Assembly (NCBI GenBank): GCA_965207165.1 | Contig: OZ242265.1 | Coordinates: 3,038,001-3,102,000, forward strand | Direction: 5' to 3' | Length of the DNA stretch: 64,000 bases | DNA from: JAAXHV01 sp965207165 | GTDB lineage: Bacteria > Pseudomonadota > Gammaproteobacteria > Eutrophobiales > Eutrophobiaceae | Part shown: piece by piece, positions 9,032 through 17,598 of the stretch | Layout of the letters: every line of letters starts with the position of its first letter | Position numbering within the stretch: position 1 is the first letter of the stretch | The notes under the pieces: model-generated | The model's database searches: none | The model's input: only the letters and a program-made list of their open reading frames with translations | Told to the model about the DNA's origin: nothing | Program-made: the position numbers and the translations under genes

Positions 9032-9107
9032 GCTCCCTTCGTCTAGTGGCCCAGGACGCTGGCCTCTCACGCCGGAAACAGGGGTTCGATTCCCCTAGGG
9101 AGCGCCA
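9032..9107 (+). tRNA. tRNA-Glu (anticodon CTC), CCA encoded
   Basis: 76-nt cloverleaf. Acceptor strands GCTCCCT and AGGGAGC pair over 7 bp, with discriminator G and encoded CCA at 9105-9107. The anticodon arm is CTGGC-CTCTCAC-GCCGG, giving anticodon CTC (GAG codons). The T arm is AGGGG-TTCGATT-CCCCT. The D arm GTCT...GGAC matches tRNA-Glu of Escherichia coli closely. It is the integration target of the downstream island: 16 bp of its 3' end recur at 24885-24900. Confidence 0.97.
9090..9105 (+). repeat. attL: 3' end of tRNA-Glu, island left boundary
   Basis: The 16-bp TTCCCCTAGGGAGCGC inside the tRNA 3' end is repeated exactly at 24885-24900. The core CCCTAGGG is itself palindromic. An integrase gene begins 200 bp downstream, as expected for a tRNA-targeting island. 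Confidence 0.85.
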
Positions 9108-9206
9108 TATAAGCGTCCTAATTGTTCCAACCAATACGTACATCTACATGATTTTATTAGATAATATAAAATATCGCTTGCCTTTACAATTCGTCTTGTT
9201 CTATAC

Positions 9207-9268
9207 TATTCCCACGGTGATTGTGGGAGCATATGTGGGAATAGAGGTTCGACTCCCTCTATTCCCAC
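9207..9268 (+). promoter_or_regulatory. Alternative hairpins with tRNA-like T arm upstream of integrase
   Basis: Three related segments: TATTCCCAC (9207-9215), GTGGGAATAGAGG (9235-9247) and CCTCTATTCCCAC (9256-9268). The middle one can pair with either neighbour, giving two mutually exclusive stems. The 13-bp downstream stem closes on TTCGACTC and contains GGTTCGACTCC, the T-loop consensus, so it resembles an acceptor/T-arm minihelix. It lies 23-100 bp before the integrase start. It could be an attenuator, a recombination-site arm or a degenerate tRNA fragment. Confidence 0.4.
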
Positions 9269-9305
9269 AATAGGAATCAAAAATGACTGTGAAGGAGGAT
9301 TTGAC

Positions 9306-10484
9306 ATGAAACGCATGACCGAGAGCGTCGCGAAAAAGCTGACAAAACCCGGCAGATACGCGACTGATACGACCCTGTATCTGAAGGTGAGTCCAAGCGG
9401 GGCGAAGTCATGGGTACAGCGTATCATGATTGCCGGTAAAAGGCACGATATTGGTCTGGGCGGTTATCCGGTGGTGCGCGTGGATGAGGCAAAGATGCAG
9501 GCACTTGAAAACCGGCGACTGGTGCAGAGCGGTGGCGACCCGCTGAGAGATAAGCACAAGTCAAAGTTGCCCACTTTCAAACAAGCCTCAGAATATACAC
9601 TGGAAGCAATTAAAGGACGCTGGAAAAACAGCAAAACCGCAGCGAACTGGCGGACCGGTATGGAAACGTATGCCTACCCGGTGATTGGAGAGAAGAGCAT
9701 AGACAAGGTGGGCCGGGAGGATGTGTTGCGGATCCTCACCCCGATATGGTCGGATAAAACAGAAACCGCCCGCAAGTTGCGGCATCGTATGAATGCCGTC
9801 TTTTCCTGGGCTCTGGCACACGGTTACATTGAAACCAACCCGGCGGGTGATGCGATCAACGGTGCCTTGCCGAAAATGCCGAGCGTAAAATCAAACTTCC
9901 GTGCCCTGCCTTACCGGGAGGTGCCCGGTGCACTGGAAACGATTGCCGGGAGTGCAGCATCCATTGCATCGAGGTTGTGTTTCAGGTTCGTGGTGTTGAC
10001 GGCGTGCCGCTCCGGTGAAGCCCGGGGCGCGACCTGGGATGAGATCGACCTGGATTCCCGCATCTGGTCGCTCCCAGGCAAGCGCATGAAAACCGGGAAA
10101 CCACATCGTGTCCCGCTGTCTGATGCGGCCTTGGAAGTGCTGGAGCAGGCCCGGATGCTGGCCGATGGGTCCGGGCTACTGTTTCCGTCTCCGCACCGCC
10201 CGGGGAGCATGCTGTCAGACATGACACTGACGAAGCTGCTTCGCGACAATGGCTTGGCGGAGAAGACAACGGTGCACGGTTTCCGATCCAGTTTTCGGGA
10301 CTGGTGCGCGGACACGGGCAAACCGCGGGAGCTGGCGGAGGCGGCACTGGCTCACGTTGTGGGTGGTGTTGAAGGGGCGTATTTCAGAAGTGACATAATG
10401 GCGCGCAGAGAGCAGGTTATGGCGCAGTGGGCGGACTTCGTGACCAACACTGGCGCGGAGGTGGTGAGGCTGCGCCACGGCTGA
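9306..10484 (+). CDS. P4-type tyrosine integrase
   Basis: 392-aa site-specific recombinase that would insert and excise the island at tRNA-Glu. The N-terminal DUF4102-like arm-binding domain is residues 1-85 (TLYLKVSPSGAKSWVQRI, HDIGLGGYP), then a core-binding domain and the catalytic domain. All catalytic residues are present: R235 in TACRSGEARG, K near 262, H324 and R327 in VHGFRSSFRDW, H350 in ALAHVVGG, and nucleophile Y359 in GAYFRSD. AAGGAGG lies 7 nt upstream of the ATG, a strong ribosome-binding site. It appears intact. Confidence 0.96.
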   Translation: MKRMTESVAKKLTKPGRYATDTTLYLKVSPSGAKSWVQRIMIAGKRHDIGLGGYPVVRVDEAKMQALENRRLVQSGGDPLRDKHKSKLPTFKQASEYTLEAIKGRWKNSKTAANWRTGMETYAYPVIGEKSIDKVGREDVLRILTPIWSDKTETARKLRHRMNAVFSWALAHGYIETNPAGDAINGALPKMPSVKSNFRALPYREVPGALETIAGSAASIASRLCFRFVVLTACRSGEARGATWDEIDLDSRIWSLPGKRMKTGKPHRVPLSDAALEVLEQARMLADGSGLLFPSPHRPGSMLSDMTLTKLLRDNGLAEKTTVHGFRSSFRDWCADTGKPRELAEAALAHVVGGVEGAYFRSDIMARREQVMAQWADFVTNTGAEVVRLRHG

Positions 10485-11078
10485 AAAAAGTAAAGGCAAA
10501 CGGCTTACCATGTCGTAATTTCTGTACACGCAACGAGATGGGGAACGCATAAAGAGGTCAGGTAATGACGCCGAATACCGAGCTGGCGTCGATCAAACAA
10601 AAAGTCAGAAGCAGGATAGTGAGAGGTTGGGCAGAGTGGGTATTTCACTGAATCCTGCCGCCCATTTAACGTGAAGGCTGCCACCCGGAACGACGTAAAC
10701 CAGCCACCCCTGTGCGCGTCGTGACGCGGGTTTGGGGTAGCAGCTGTTACGGGAACTGGGATGGTATGACTCAAGGATACAGACCCAGTTCGAGACCGCG
10801 CGGGTGAGCAGAGTCAGGTGGATTGGGGCTAGGCAAGCGTGCAGTTCCGGCATGAAACTACCCGGATACACCTGCTCGTGCAGGAGTAGAACCTGCATTA
10901 CAACCCGTTGATATTGCTAGCTTTTACAAAATTGATAAATTTCTTGCCAACGAAAAACCAACAGAGCATTAAGTGTATTCCAGCCTTTCAGTAGTTATTA
11001 TAGGCGAATTACTCTACGGGCGTTATTACGCTACTCAACCAAACAAAAATGATCAGAGGAAATAGCAACCGCAAGGAT
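10485..11078. other. Intergenic stretch with no supportable gene
   Basis: About 590 bp between the integrase and the first hypothetical gene. Short frames exist on both strands but lack recognisable domains, consistent codon use or ribosome-binding sites. The right half becomes AT-rich, marking the change to the low-GC cargo. Possibly decayed cargo. Confidence 0.5.
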
Positions 11079-12137
11079 TTATCTATCAGTATATTCATAG
11101 AGTTTTCTCTGTCCTGAGGCCTTTGATACTTCACTAAAGAATTTCTCGTAATTCATAACAAGGGATTCGTTGTTCCCGTTTACCTGCATTGATATGCGAA
11201 TTTCCTTTTGGTTAAGATCGGGTTCAAGTGTAAACCTGGGTGAACTGAAGACTACATTGGTACTGATTTGGGTCTCCTTCGACGTTGATTTCAGCGAATA
11301 CATTTCCTGAATACGTTTATCAGTTACCCTGTTCAAGATGGTATTGAGGGGCCCTGAATTTATTGTCGCCGCTTCCCCTATGACTAATCCTTCCATTGTA
11401 TAGAGATTCTGTGTCAAGAATATAATGTCTCTGATATTCGATGATGTCGATAAGTTTTTTGTCAATTCACAAAGCTTGGAGATCAAATCATCAACGGTAG
11501 TACCATTGACAACTTTCTTTACCTCGGAGAGATATTCCTGGAAGTTTATCTTTAGGCCTGTTTGAGGGCTTTCAGTCATAAATTTCTCGTCCGAGAAAAG
11601 GTCTATCACGTACTGGTCTTTTACAAGTATGTATCTATTGTGTAGGAGCAAATTCGCTATTTCTCTCAGTTCAATACTACTCACGCATTTATCATGGTAG
11701 TTGTAGACTTTCACCCTGTTCTTCTTGAGTTTTTGCGGGAAAATTTCGGAGAGTATCCGAATATTTACGGAGATTGTCAGTAGTATGTCCTCAATAATGT
11801 CCTCCTGTTCGTCGAGGATTTTTTGCGTCAATTGAGACTCAGGCAGTGTCAAGCCGTCTCCGATTATTGGAGTTATGCCTTCTGCATCCAACTTCACCTT
11901 TGCCTCTGCTGTAAAACGTCTCAGTCTGTTGATTTGAGACGAAATTTTCTCCAGTGTCCTTTTTACAGTTCCATAAACTATTTCTTCGCCCTTCGAGTTT
12001 CTTTTTGAAATTACAAACGGGCTTTCCCACCGCCCTTTATTCAAGCTTCCGTCAATGACACGTATTGCTCCATACAAGTATGGCTTGTGCTCTCCATTGT
12101 AAATGATTTCTAACTTCTTGAATTTATTTCTTGTCAC
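11079..12137 (-). CDS. Hypothetical protein, low-GC, possible defence partner
   Basis: 352-aa protein I do not recognise, starting at GTG. It is hydrophilic, without signal peptide or membrane helices. The N-terminus (about 1-60) is beta-like and mentions repeated aromatic residues (EIIYNGEHKPYLYGAIRVID). Residues 60-130 are helical and charged (TVKRTLEKISSQINRLRRF). A long middle region is rich in Ile/Leu/Asn. Strongly AT-rich relative to the chromosome. It is codirectional with and 234 bp downstream of a nuclease-fold candidate, so they may form one locus. Confidence 0.6.
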   Translation of the reverse strand: MTRNKFKKLEIIYNGEHKPYLYGAIRVIDGSLNKGRWESPFVISKRNSKGEEIVYGTVKRTLEKISSQINRLRRFTAEAKVKLDAEGITPIIGDGLTLPESQLTQKILDEQEDIIEDILLTISVNIRILSEIFPQKLKKNRVKVYNYHDKCVSSIELREIANLLLHNRYILVKDQYVIDLFSDEKFMTESPQTGLKINFQEYLSEVKKVVNGTTVDDLISKLCELTKNLSTSSNIRDIIFLTQNLYTMEGLVIGEAATINSGPLNTILNRVTDKRIQEMYSLKSTSKETQISTNVVFSSPRFTLEPDLNQKEIRISMQVNGNNESLVMNYEKFFSEVSKASGQRKLYEYTDR

Positions 12138-12371
12138 AGTTCAGATCCACTTTCTGACTTTAGTTAGTGCACGAATAAATTTGAAATGCTTTGCGTAATC
12201 TGAGGACTAGAATTCTATCCAACCAGTATGATTTCTAGGATTAATTTCTATGAATAAGTAGTTCCCGTAGTAATTTGGGTTGCTTGTTTTTGCAATCAAC
12301 AGCCGCATCATGATCCGTTTGGGAACTAACAACAGCCGCGAATATTGATTATTTTGGTGGTCTAATTATAC

Positions 12372-13598
12372 CTAATATCTAGAACGGGGAAATTCGTCGT
12401 GCTGATAGGCAAATTGCAAAACGCGATCAAGGAGATTGAAAAATCTATTCTCCGTTCGTGAATGATGTGTGAATTGATGAAATTCTGAGTAATCTTGAAT
12501 AAAGAAAGGAATGCCCGTGTTTTCGAACAATTCGAAAGCAACTTGACTGTAGACTTTGTACTCAGTAGTGAAAAGTTCCTTCACAAGGATAAGCGCTGTA
12601 ATATTGAGATGACCTACAGAAATATTATGCTTTACAGTTCCACACCGAATTTTGAGAGACTTGTTTGATCTGAGATAAGATATGGAGCCCCGCATTTGCG
12701 CAGCTGCTTTTTTTAGATGCCGGACAACAGTGGATATTTTTCGTTCGATGGGACGATTCAAAATATATTCCGTATTAGGGCTATCTTTTGCTTGTATCAA
12801 AAGAAGATTTGAGGAGGTTACGACCATAATGTCTACGAATTCTTTACCATCATCTGTTCGAACAGGATTTAGATAGATTTGGTCGCTCGAAAATACACGA
12901 TCTAGACATTTTACGATATCAAGCTCAGAAAAAATCCCAGGGGTTTCTCGGCCGAGGCTTGTGATCATGGGCGTCTTACGGCCATGATAAGAATTATCCT
13001 TAGGCCGGGTATCCATAACAAATATGTCGTCGGGGAATAACTCTTCCATCATCTCAATTACCAAGGCCTGGTCATCATCATCAGAATTTCGGTTCGAAAA
13101 CCATTTTGATATTTGATCATCGATCTTTGAAGAGGGAATATAGTCAGGAGGTGCCAAGCACAAATCGTCGAGCCTCAGTCCAAACTTGTCAACACCTAAG
13201 TTTTTGACACGATAACCCAGAAGCTCTCTATTATGTTCGTCAATAAAATGGACGTTGAATGTACTGGAAGATAGCAAATCAAAAATATTTGCAGCTATTT
13301 CGTCATTCGATAAAAAAGTTCGTATAACCAGAGGTTCATCCGGATCGTCAAAAAATGCTGTCACAAGACCATACGTATCTACACCGTCGGTGTTTATTGG
13401 CACAAGGTAAATTTTCAATTCTCGACGTAGTTTTGAAGTAAGGATCATTTCCTTCGGGCATTTAATAATTAGAATCATTTCTTCTCCGCGAAAAGTTTTG
13501 ATAGGGATTAATCCGCACGGCACTGAAGCTATTTCTCGGAGAAGTTCAGGGTTCTTAATTGTAAGCATCAATGGGTAATTACCTTGTGAAGGAGACAA
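12372..13598 (-). CDS. Hypothetical protein with PD-(D/E)XK nuclease-like core
   Basis: Up to 408 aa; the start is uncertain (TTG at 13598 or ATG at 13568). No signal peptide or membrane segments. Residues 225-310 look like a PD-(D/E)XK restriction-endonuclease fold of the QxK subtype: a helix (ELDIVKCLDRVF), a strand ending GKEFVDIMVV (E253, D256), then LLLIQAKDSPN with Q269 and K271, followed by a basic helix ending KKAAAQMRG. This E..D...QxK spacing is what that superfamily shows, so DNA or RNA cleavage is inferred. The N-terminal 200 residues are unrecognised. AT-rich and near R-M genes, suggesting a defence role. Confidence 0.6.
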   Translation of the reverse strand: MSPSQGNYPLMLTIKNPELLREIASVPCGLIPIKTFRGEEMILIIKCPKEMILTSKLRRELKIYLVPINTDGVDTYGLVTAFFDDPDEPLVIRTFLSNDEIAANIFDLLSSSTFNVHFIDEHNRELLGYRVKNLGVDKFGLRLDDLCLAPPDYIPSSKIDDQISKWFSNRNSDDDDQALVIEMMEELFPDDIFVMDTRPKDNSYHGRKTPMITSLGRETPGIFSELDIVKCLDRVFSSDQIYLNPVRTDDGKEFVDIMVVTSSNLLLIQAKDSPNTEYILNRPIERKISTVVRHLKKAAAQMRGSISYLRSNKSLKIRCGTVKHNISVGHLNITALILVKELFTTEYKVYSQVAFELFENTGIPFFIQDYSEFHQFTHHSRTENRFFNLLDRVLQFAYQHDEFPRSRY

Positions 13599-14085
13599 AA
13601 ACTTATCTACGTCGAGCGTGAATTTGTCGCGTCAATTCTATGAGATGGATGAGAGAAAGCCAACCGGCATGTTGTTTTGCGTGAAACTGGAATAGATGCT
13701 ACTGGGAAATATTCTTGTTGCTCGCAACAGTGTTGCAGACCTATGAAATCCTTCATGTAATCAAAAAATACAACTGGCACAAATAGTATGTCTTCCAGCC
13801 GTTTCGGAGGATGAGGAAAATGATGTTAATATAAAGTGTAATTTTTGAAATAATTATAGATGCGACAACATCTCTGTTGCAGAAATCTGCGCCTGCTATA
13901 TATGCTACAGACAATCGCGATTGTTTTGTGGGTGAAGTTTAGGTTCGGTCGCCTGGGTAAGAAAGTTTATTCTAATTAGAGTAACAACGAATGGTGGTTC
14001 CGCAATCGTGAAAAAGGTATCAAGACCAATGAGAAAGAACGTATGTGTCCCACAGAGCAATTAAACCCTAATTTTGTAAGCGAAA
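13599..14085. other. AT-rich intergenic stretch
   Basis: About 490 bp separating the leftward nuclease-like gene from rightward small ORFs, so it probably holds divergent promoters. I see no gene, strong inverted repeat or recognisable operator. Confidence 0.4.
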
Positions 14086-14334
14086 ATGGCTAAATTAACG
14101 AATTGTACAGTTAAGAATTCACATGATGACCTTATTGCTGCTCATCCATTCGGCAACAATATCGCTTTTGGTTGCCAATTTTGCTGGCATCCGGTTCTTG
14201 CATCGGCCTATGAGAACTTTCCAGGAAGCGACAAGGAACACCCGGCGATGTGCAGAGGTTGCGACAGGGGTTACTATCTTGATGTTATTTCGGATACGCT
14301 ACTTTACATCAAAATAAGCCATACTTGTTGTTAA
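14086..14334 (+). CDS. Small protein with two CxxC pairs
   Basis: 82-aa hypothetical. CQFC near residue 30 and CRGC near residue 56 could bind one zinc as a treble-clef or ribbon, though a CC pair also ends the protein. No other motif. Upstream ribosome-binding site is weak. Followed by two further short rightward frames. Function unknown. Confidence 0.45.
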   Translation: MAKLTNCTVKNSHDDLIAAHPFGNNIAFGCQFCWHPVLASAYENFPGSDKEHPAMCRGCDRGYYLDVISDTLLYIKISHTCC

Positions 14335-14353
14335 GAGATAATCGCTAGCCTCA

Positions 14354-14545
14354 ATGAGTAAGTACGCTTATCAAGTCCGCCACAAACCAAGTTATAGTCG
14401 GGAGTTTATAAGCCGCGGTGTCTTCGATAATTACCAGGATGCAATGAAAGTATACCACTCGCTGTGTTCAACTTATCCGACAGAATGGGTGGCGGTTTAT
14501 GATCTGATGAATGATCGCTATGAAGCTAGGAATGATGCTAGGTAA
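14354..14545 (+). CDS. Small hypothetical protein
   Basis: 63-aa basic, aromatic-rich protein (YQVRHKPSYSREFISRGVF) with no membrane segment or known motif. It begins 19 bp after the CxxC protein stop, so cotranscription is likely. Length and residue mix resemble small phage or island accessory proteins. Unrecognised. Confidence 0.4.
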   Translation: MSKYAYQVRHKPSYSREFISRGVFDNYQDAMKVYHSLCSTYPTEWVAVYDLMNDRYEARNDAR

Positions 14546-14550
14546 TTACG

Positions 14551-14721
14551 ATGTTCAAGGATGGAAATGCCGGGGAGAGGCGACAGTTCATGGAACATGC
14601 GGCGGTTACTGCTTTGGAGGCCGACCACGTCCAAACGGTGGTCGTAATTGGGAAGAACATCGATGGAGACAACGCGAGTTATGACGCCATCGCTCTATTT
14701 GGGGCTCCGGCGGGCTACTGA
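14551..14721 (+). CDS. Short hypothetical ORF
   Basis: 56-aa frame starting 5 bp after the preceding stop (ATGTTCAAGGATGG) and ending in GAPAGY. It includes a beta-like VQTVVVIGKNIDGDN segment. It could be a real third gene of the small-ORF run or the tail of a decayed gene. No family recognised. Confidence 0.3.
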   Translation: MFKDGNAGERRQFMEHAAVTALEADHVQTVVVIGKNIDGDNASYDAIALFGAPAGY

Positions 14722-14784
14722 TTGGTTGACTTTGGGGGACGTCAGTACGCGTAGCGCCCAGGCGGCCGCTCAGTAGCCTCCAGT

Positions 14785-15879
14785 TTATTTGTCGGATTTC
14801 CTTCTATTGCAAGACTTACATAACATCTGGCAGTTGCTCTCGTCGGTTTTCCCGCCTTCACTCCAAGGATCGATATGGTCTGCGTCCATTGCAGATATGT
14901 CAAACTCATCTTTGCATATCAGACATATTCCGTCCTGCTTTTCGTATGCCTTCTGCTTCATGGCATCCGTGAATGCCCGGATGCTCAGGTGCTTTTCATC
15001 GCCGGTGAGGAGATACGGGTAGATCCCGGTCTGCTTTGTCACATCGTCGTCCACCATCAGGCGGGCAACGGCGGCCTCAAGTTCTTCGGGGTCCAGGCTC
15101 TCATCTTTGAGGTGCCAGTAAAGCCCGCCCCAATCCACGCCTTTCATTGGCTTGCGGTATTTTGGGAAAACCGCTTCCACCCGGTTGATTACCGCCTGGA
15201 AGTGACTCCACAAGCCCGTTGCGGTCTTGTCGTGCTGATGCGCGGCCATGTACTCTTCGACTGTCTGGCCCTCGTCCTTGATCCAATGGATTGCGGTTTC
15301 GAGGTACTCTTGGCGATCCGCCCTCCCATTCACATACCGGCTGCCGATTGCATAAGCCGGGCAGGCGGGCCCCTTCCGGCTGAAATGCCGCTTTGCGTCG
15401 GACACCCATGGGCCAGCATAGACCGCATTCCGCAACTCCTGGCCGGTGAGCCTTTCGCCCGCAATATTAATGATCCTGAACCAATCCAGCTTCTCACTTG
15501 AGGTCCCCTCGCAGACATAAACCTGCAACAGGTAATTGAAAATTCGCTCCTTCTCGTCGTCTTGCAAGTTGTGGAAATATCGCCCGTCCAGGGAGTAGTC
15601 GCCTATCACATACTGCGCGGCTGAGATCGTGCGCTGCTGGCCATCGATGACCTCATACGTTCCGTCTTGGCGCACGGCCCAATACATCACATTGAGCGGA
15701 AAGCCCTTGTTGATCGTCTCGATCACCGCATCGCGCTGCTTATCCTTATAGACGAACTCGCGCTGAAACGGGGGGCGGATGTCGAGCTTGCCGCCATAGC
15801 CGCGCACCCCTCCTTCGCCATCGTCGTGGTAGTCCTGCACAAGTTCGCGGACTGTGATTTTGTTGAGTTCGATTTCCAT
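14785..15879 (-). CDS. DUF262-HNH protein (GmrSD-like, probable restriction/defence nuclease)
   Basis: 364 aa. The N-terminal DUF262 (ParB/Srx-like nucleotide-binding) domain has RPPFQREFVYKDKQRDAVI and the diagnostic IDGQQR at 78-83. The C-terminal 54 residues are a complete HNH nuclease: C319/C322, D334-H335, N349, C354/C357 and N358. In known GmrSD/BrxU-type proteins DUF262 handles NTPs and the HNH or DUF1524 domain cuts DNA. It lies 9 bp downstream of an EcoRI-type methyltransferase on the same strand, so the two likely form an R-M-like operon with this as the nuclease. Both active sites look intact. Confidence 0.88.
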   Translation of the reverse strand: MEIELNKITVRELVQDYHDDGEGGVRGYGGKLDIRPPFQREFVYKDKQRDAVIETINKGFPLNVMYWAVRQDGTYEVIDGQQRTISAAQYVIGDYSLDGRYFHNLQDDEKERIFNYLLQVYVCEGTSSEKLDWFRIINIAGERLTGQELRNAVYAGPWVSDAKRHFSRKGPACPAYAIGSRYVNGRADRQEYLETAIHWIKDEGQTVEEYMAAHQHDKTATGLWSHFQAVINRVEAVFPKYRKPMKGVDWGGLYWHLKDESLDPEELEAAVARLMVDDDVTKQTGIYPYLLTGDEKHLSIRAFTDAMKQKAYEKQDGICLICKDEFDISAMDADHIDPWSEGGKTDESNCQMLCKSCNRRKSDK

Positions 15880-15888
15880 GAGTGCGCC

Positions 15889-16995
15889 TTAGTCTGAATT
15901 GGGCCGCCCTTTCCTCTTGATGAAAATCCTTCTGTATAAGGTATACACTACTTCCTCGCCCCTAATAAGGTAGTTTCCCTTGGGCGACCTGCCCTTCATG
16001 ACTGGATAGCCACTGGCCTTTTGGCCGGACATGCCAGTTTTCGTCCCATCCGGTCTCATCTCGGCGAAATCGCCGTAAAAAGTGTGGCTCTTGAAGCCGT
16101 CATCCCACAAAGAGGAAAAGCCCAGTATCTCAAATTGGTCCGGGTTGTACTTGTCCAGAAAGGTGACCGGCACCCCCATCGCCCCGTTCCAATCCATCGG
16201 GATTTCAGCAATCCTGTCCACGTTGATCGCATCGTAGTTGTCGTAGGTCGGGTATTCCTCCGGCGAGTAGCGCCTGTAGAGGATCAATTCATCGTGGCGC
16301 TTCTTATGGTCGAGATTGGTGAACCAGGTGACATTTCTGAACTTCACAAGGCCGGTTTTTTCATCATAAACCCCCTCCGCATATTCATTCATGTCTGACG
16401 GCGGTACAGCAAAGTACGCATTCCCTGCAACAAACCCATAGCCAATCCACATGCTGTTATCCTTGATTAGCGGGAAGATCTCCTTGTAGGTGACGGCGTT
16501 CTGACTCCCGACGATCAGGAACTTCTTGCCGTACTGCACCAGTTGAGCGACGTATTCGCGGAAAAGCGAAAACGGTGGATTGGTCACAACGATGTCCGCC
16601 TGCTTCAGAAGTTCAATGCATTCCGTGCTGCGGAAATCCCCATCTCCGTTCAGGTGTCGTACTAAAGGATCAGAAGGCACATAAGCTCCCTTTTCATAGG
16701 TTCCCTGATTGCATTCCAGCCATATTGCCTTTTCTGAAGTGTGATCGCTAAACAAATCCAAGTTTTGATTCCTGTAGCAGGTAGTAATGAGTTTCTTTAG
16801 TCCCAAGGACTTAAAGTTGAGGGAAAAATACTTGTAGAAGTTGGATTTTTTCGGATCGTCGCAGTTGCAATAAACAACCTTCCCTACAAAGTGCTGTTTG
16901 TAGTGTTTCAGTTCATTCTCAATATCCCGCAACTGCGTATAGAAGTCATCGTTTTTTTGTCTTTTTGCTTCTTGCAAGTTTCGGTTTAATGACAC
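15889..16995 (-). CDS. EcoRI-type adenine-specific DNA methyltransferase
   Basis: 368-aa protein from a GTG start. NPPF at 139-142 is the N6-adenine catalytic motif. The flanking sequence (DDFYTQLRDIENEL, VYCNCDDPKKSNFYKYF, LKQADIVVTNPPFSLFREYV) follows the EcoRI-methylase family (Pfam type 'EcoRI_methylase'). Presumably methylates adenine within a target sequence that cannot be deduced here and protects host DNA from the adjacent DUF262-HNH nuclease, which it precedes in the same operon. Confidence 0.9.
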   Translation of the reverse strand: MSLNRNLQEAKRQKNDDFYTQLRDIENELKHYKQHFVGKVVYCNCDDPKKSNFYKYFSLNFKSLGLKKLITTCYRNQNLDLFSDHTSEKAIWLECNQGTYEKGAYVPSDPLVRHLNGDGDFRSTECIELLKQADIVVTNPPFSLFREYVAQLVQYGKKFLIVGSQNAVTYKEIFPLIKDNSMWIGYGFVAGNAYFAVPPSDMNEYAEGVYDEKTGLVKFRNVTWFTNLDHKKRHDELILYRRYSPEEYPTYDNYDAINVDRIAEIPMDWNGAMGVPVTFLDKYNPDQFEILGFSSLWDDGFKSHTFYGDFAEMRPDGTKTGMSGQKASGYPVMKGRSPKGNYLIRGEEVVYTLYRRIFIKRKGRPNSD

Positions 16996-17209
16996 TGCCG
17001 CTACTCCTATATCTTTGATCCCGCTACTTATGTCGTCAATTGCTCATACGTGGTCGTCTTGCCCAGCACGGCCTTAAACAGATCGTCCAGCCTGTCAGAT
17101 ACCAAGTAAGCCATCATATTTGTATAGTGGAATAATTAACTTTTGTCCCTATATTCTAATTGTTTCTTATGTTTGACTTTGTCGATCAAGACATTAGAGA
17201 AATATGTTC

Positions 17210-17512
17210 TTAGACTAAGAAGTAAAGCACAAAAAAGAGAAACAATAGGCCGATTAATAAGTAACTACCGGAATGTATTGTCGCATAACCCATCAATGAT
17301 GCAATTTGTATAAAGAACCCTACCAAGAGTATCAATGAACCAACGATAGTATCTATTCGAGCAAATGAAAATGCTTTCAGTAAAGCGAGGTTGTAGTCCC
17401 ATTTCGTTCCCACTTGCGCACTAAGCTCATCTACCATCGTGAATGCGGCAGAAATGCCTAAGATAAAAATCCCGACAGCGTCATAAACTAATCCGACTAT
17501 CTGAAGATTCAA
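17210..17512 (-). CDS. Small membrane protein
   Basis: 100-aa protein with three hydrophobic segments (about 5-25, 54-75, 80-100) and a soluble loop between the first two. The TTG start at 17512 is supported by GGGAG 7 nt upstream. It lies downstream of, and codirectional with, a broken nucleotide-processing effector gene, an arrangement seen in defence operons where a sensor/enzyme pairs with a membrane protein. No family recognised. Confidence 0.6.
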   Translation of the reverse strand: MNLQIVGLVYDAVGIFILGISAAFTMVDELSAQVGTKWDYNLALLKAFSFARIDTIVGSLILLVGFFIQIASLMGYATIHSGSYLLIGLLFLFFVLYFLV

Positions 17513-17598
17513 GCTATATCTCCCGTCTAAGAATTAGAGGTTGTAGGTTATTTGTAAAAGTTAAATTTTTTGCCCGAGTTAATCTGCGGTTACCCAAT

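Noticed and set aside
10505..10898. Two leftward frames after the integrase
   Set aside because: No recognisable motif, overlapping phases, and no ribosome-binding site; treated as noncoding.
17028..17117. 29-aa frame (MAYLVSDRLDDLFKAVLG) upstream of the methyltransferase
   Set aside because: Looks protein-like but is too short, lacks a ribosome-binding site, and may only be a fragment of a lost gene.
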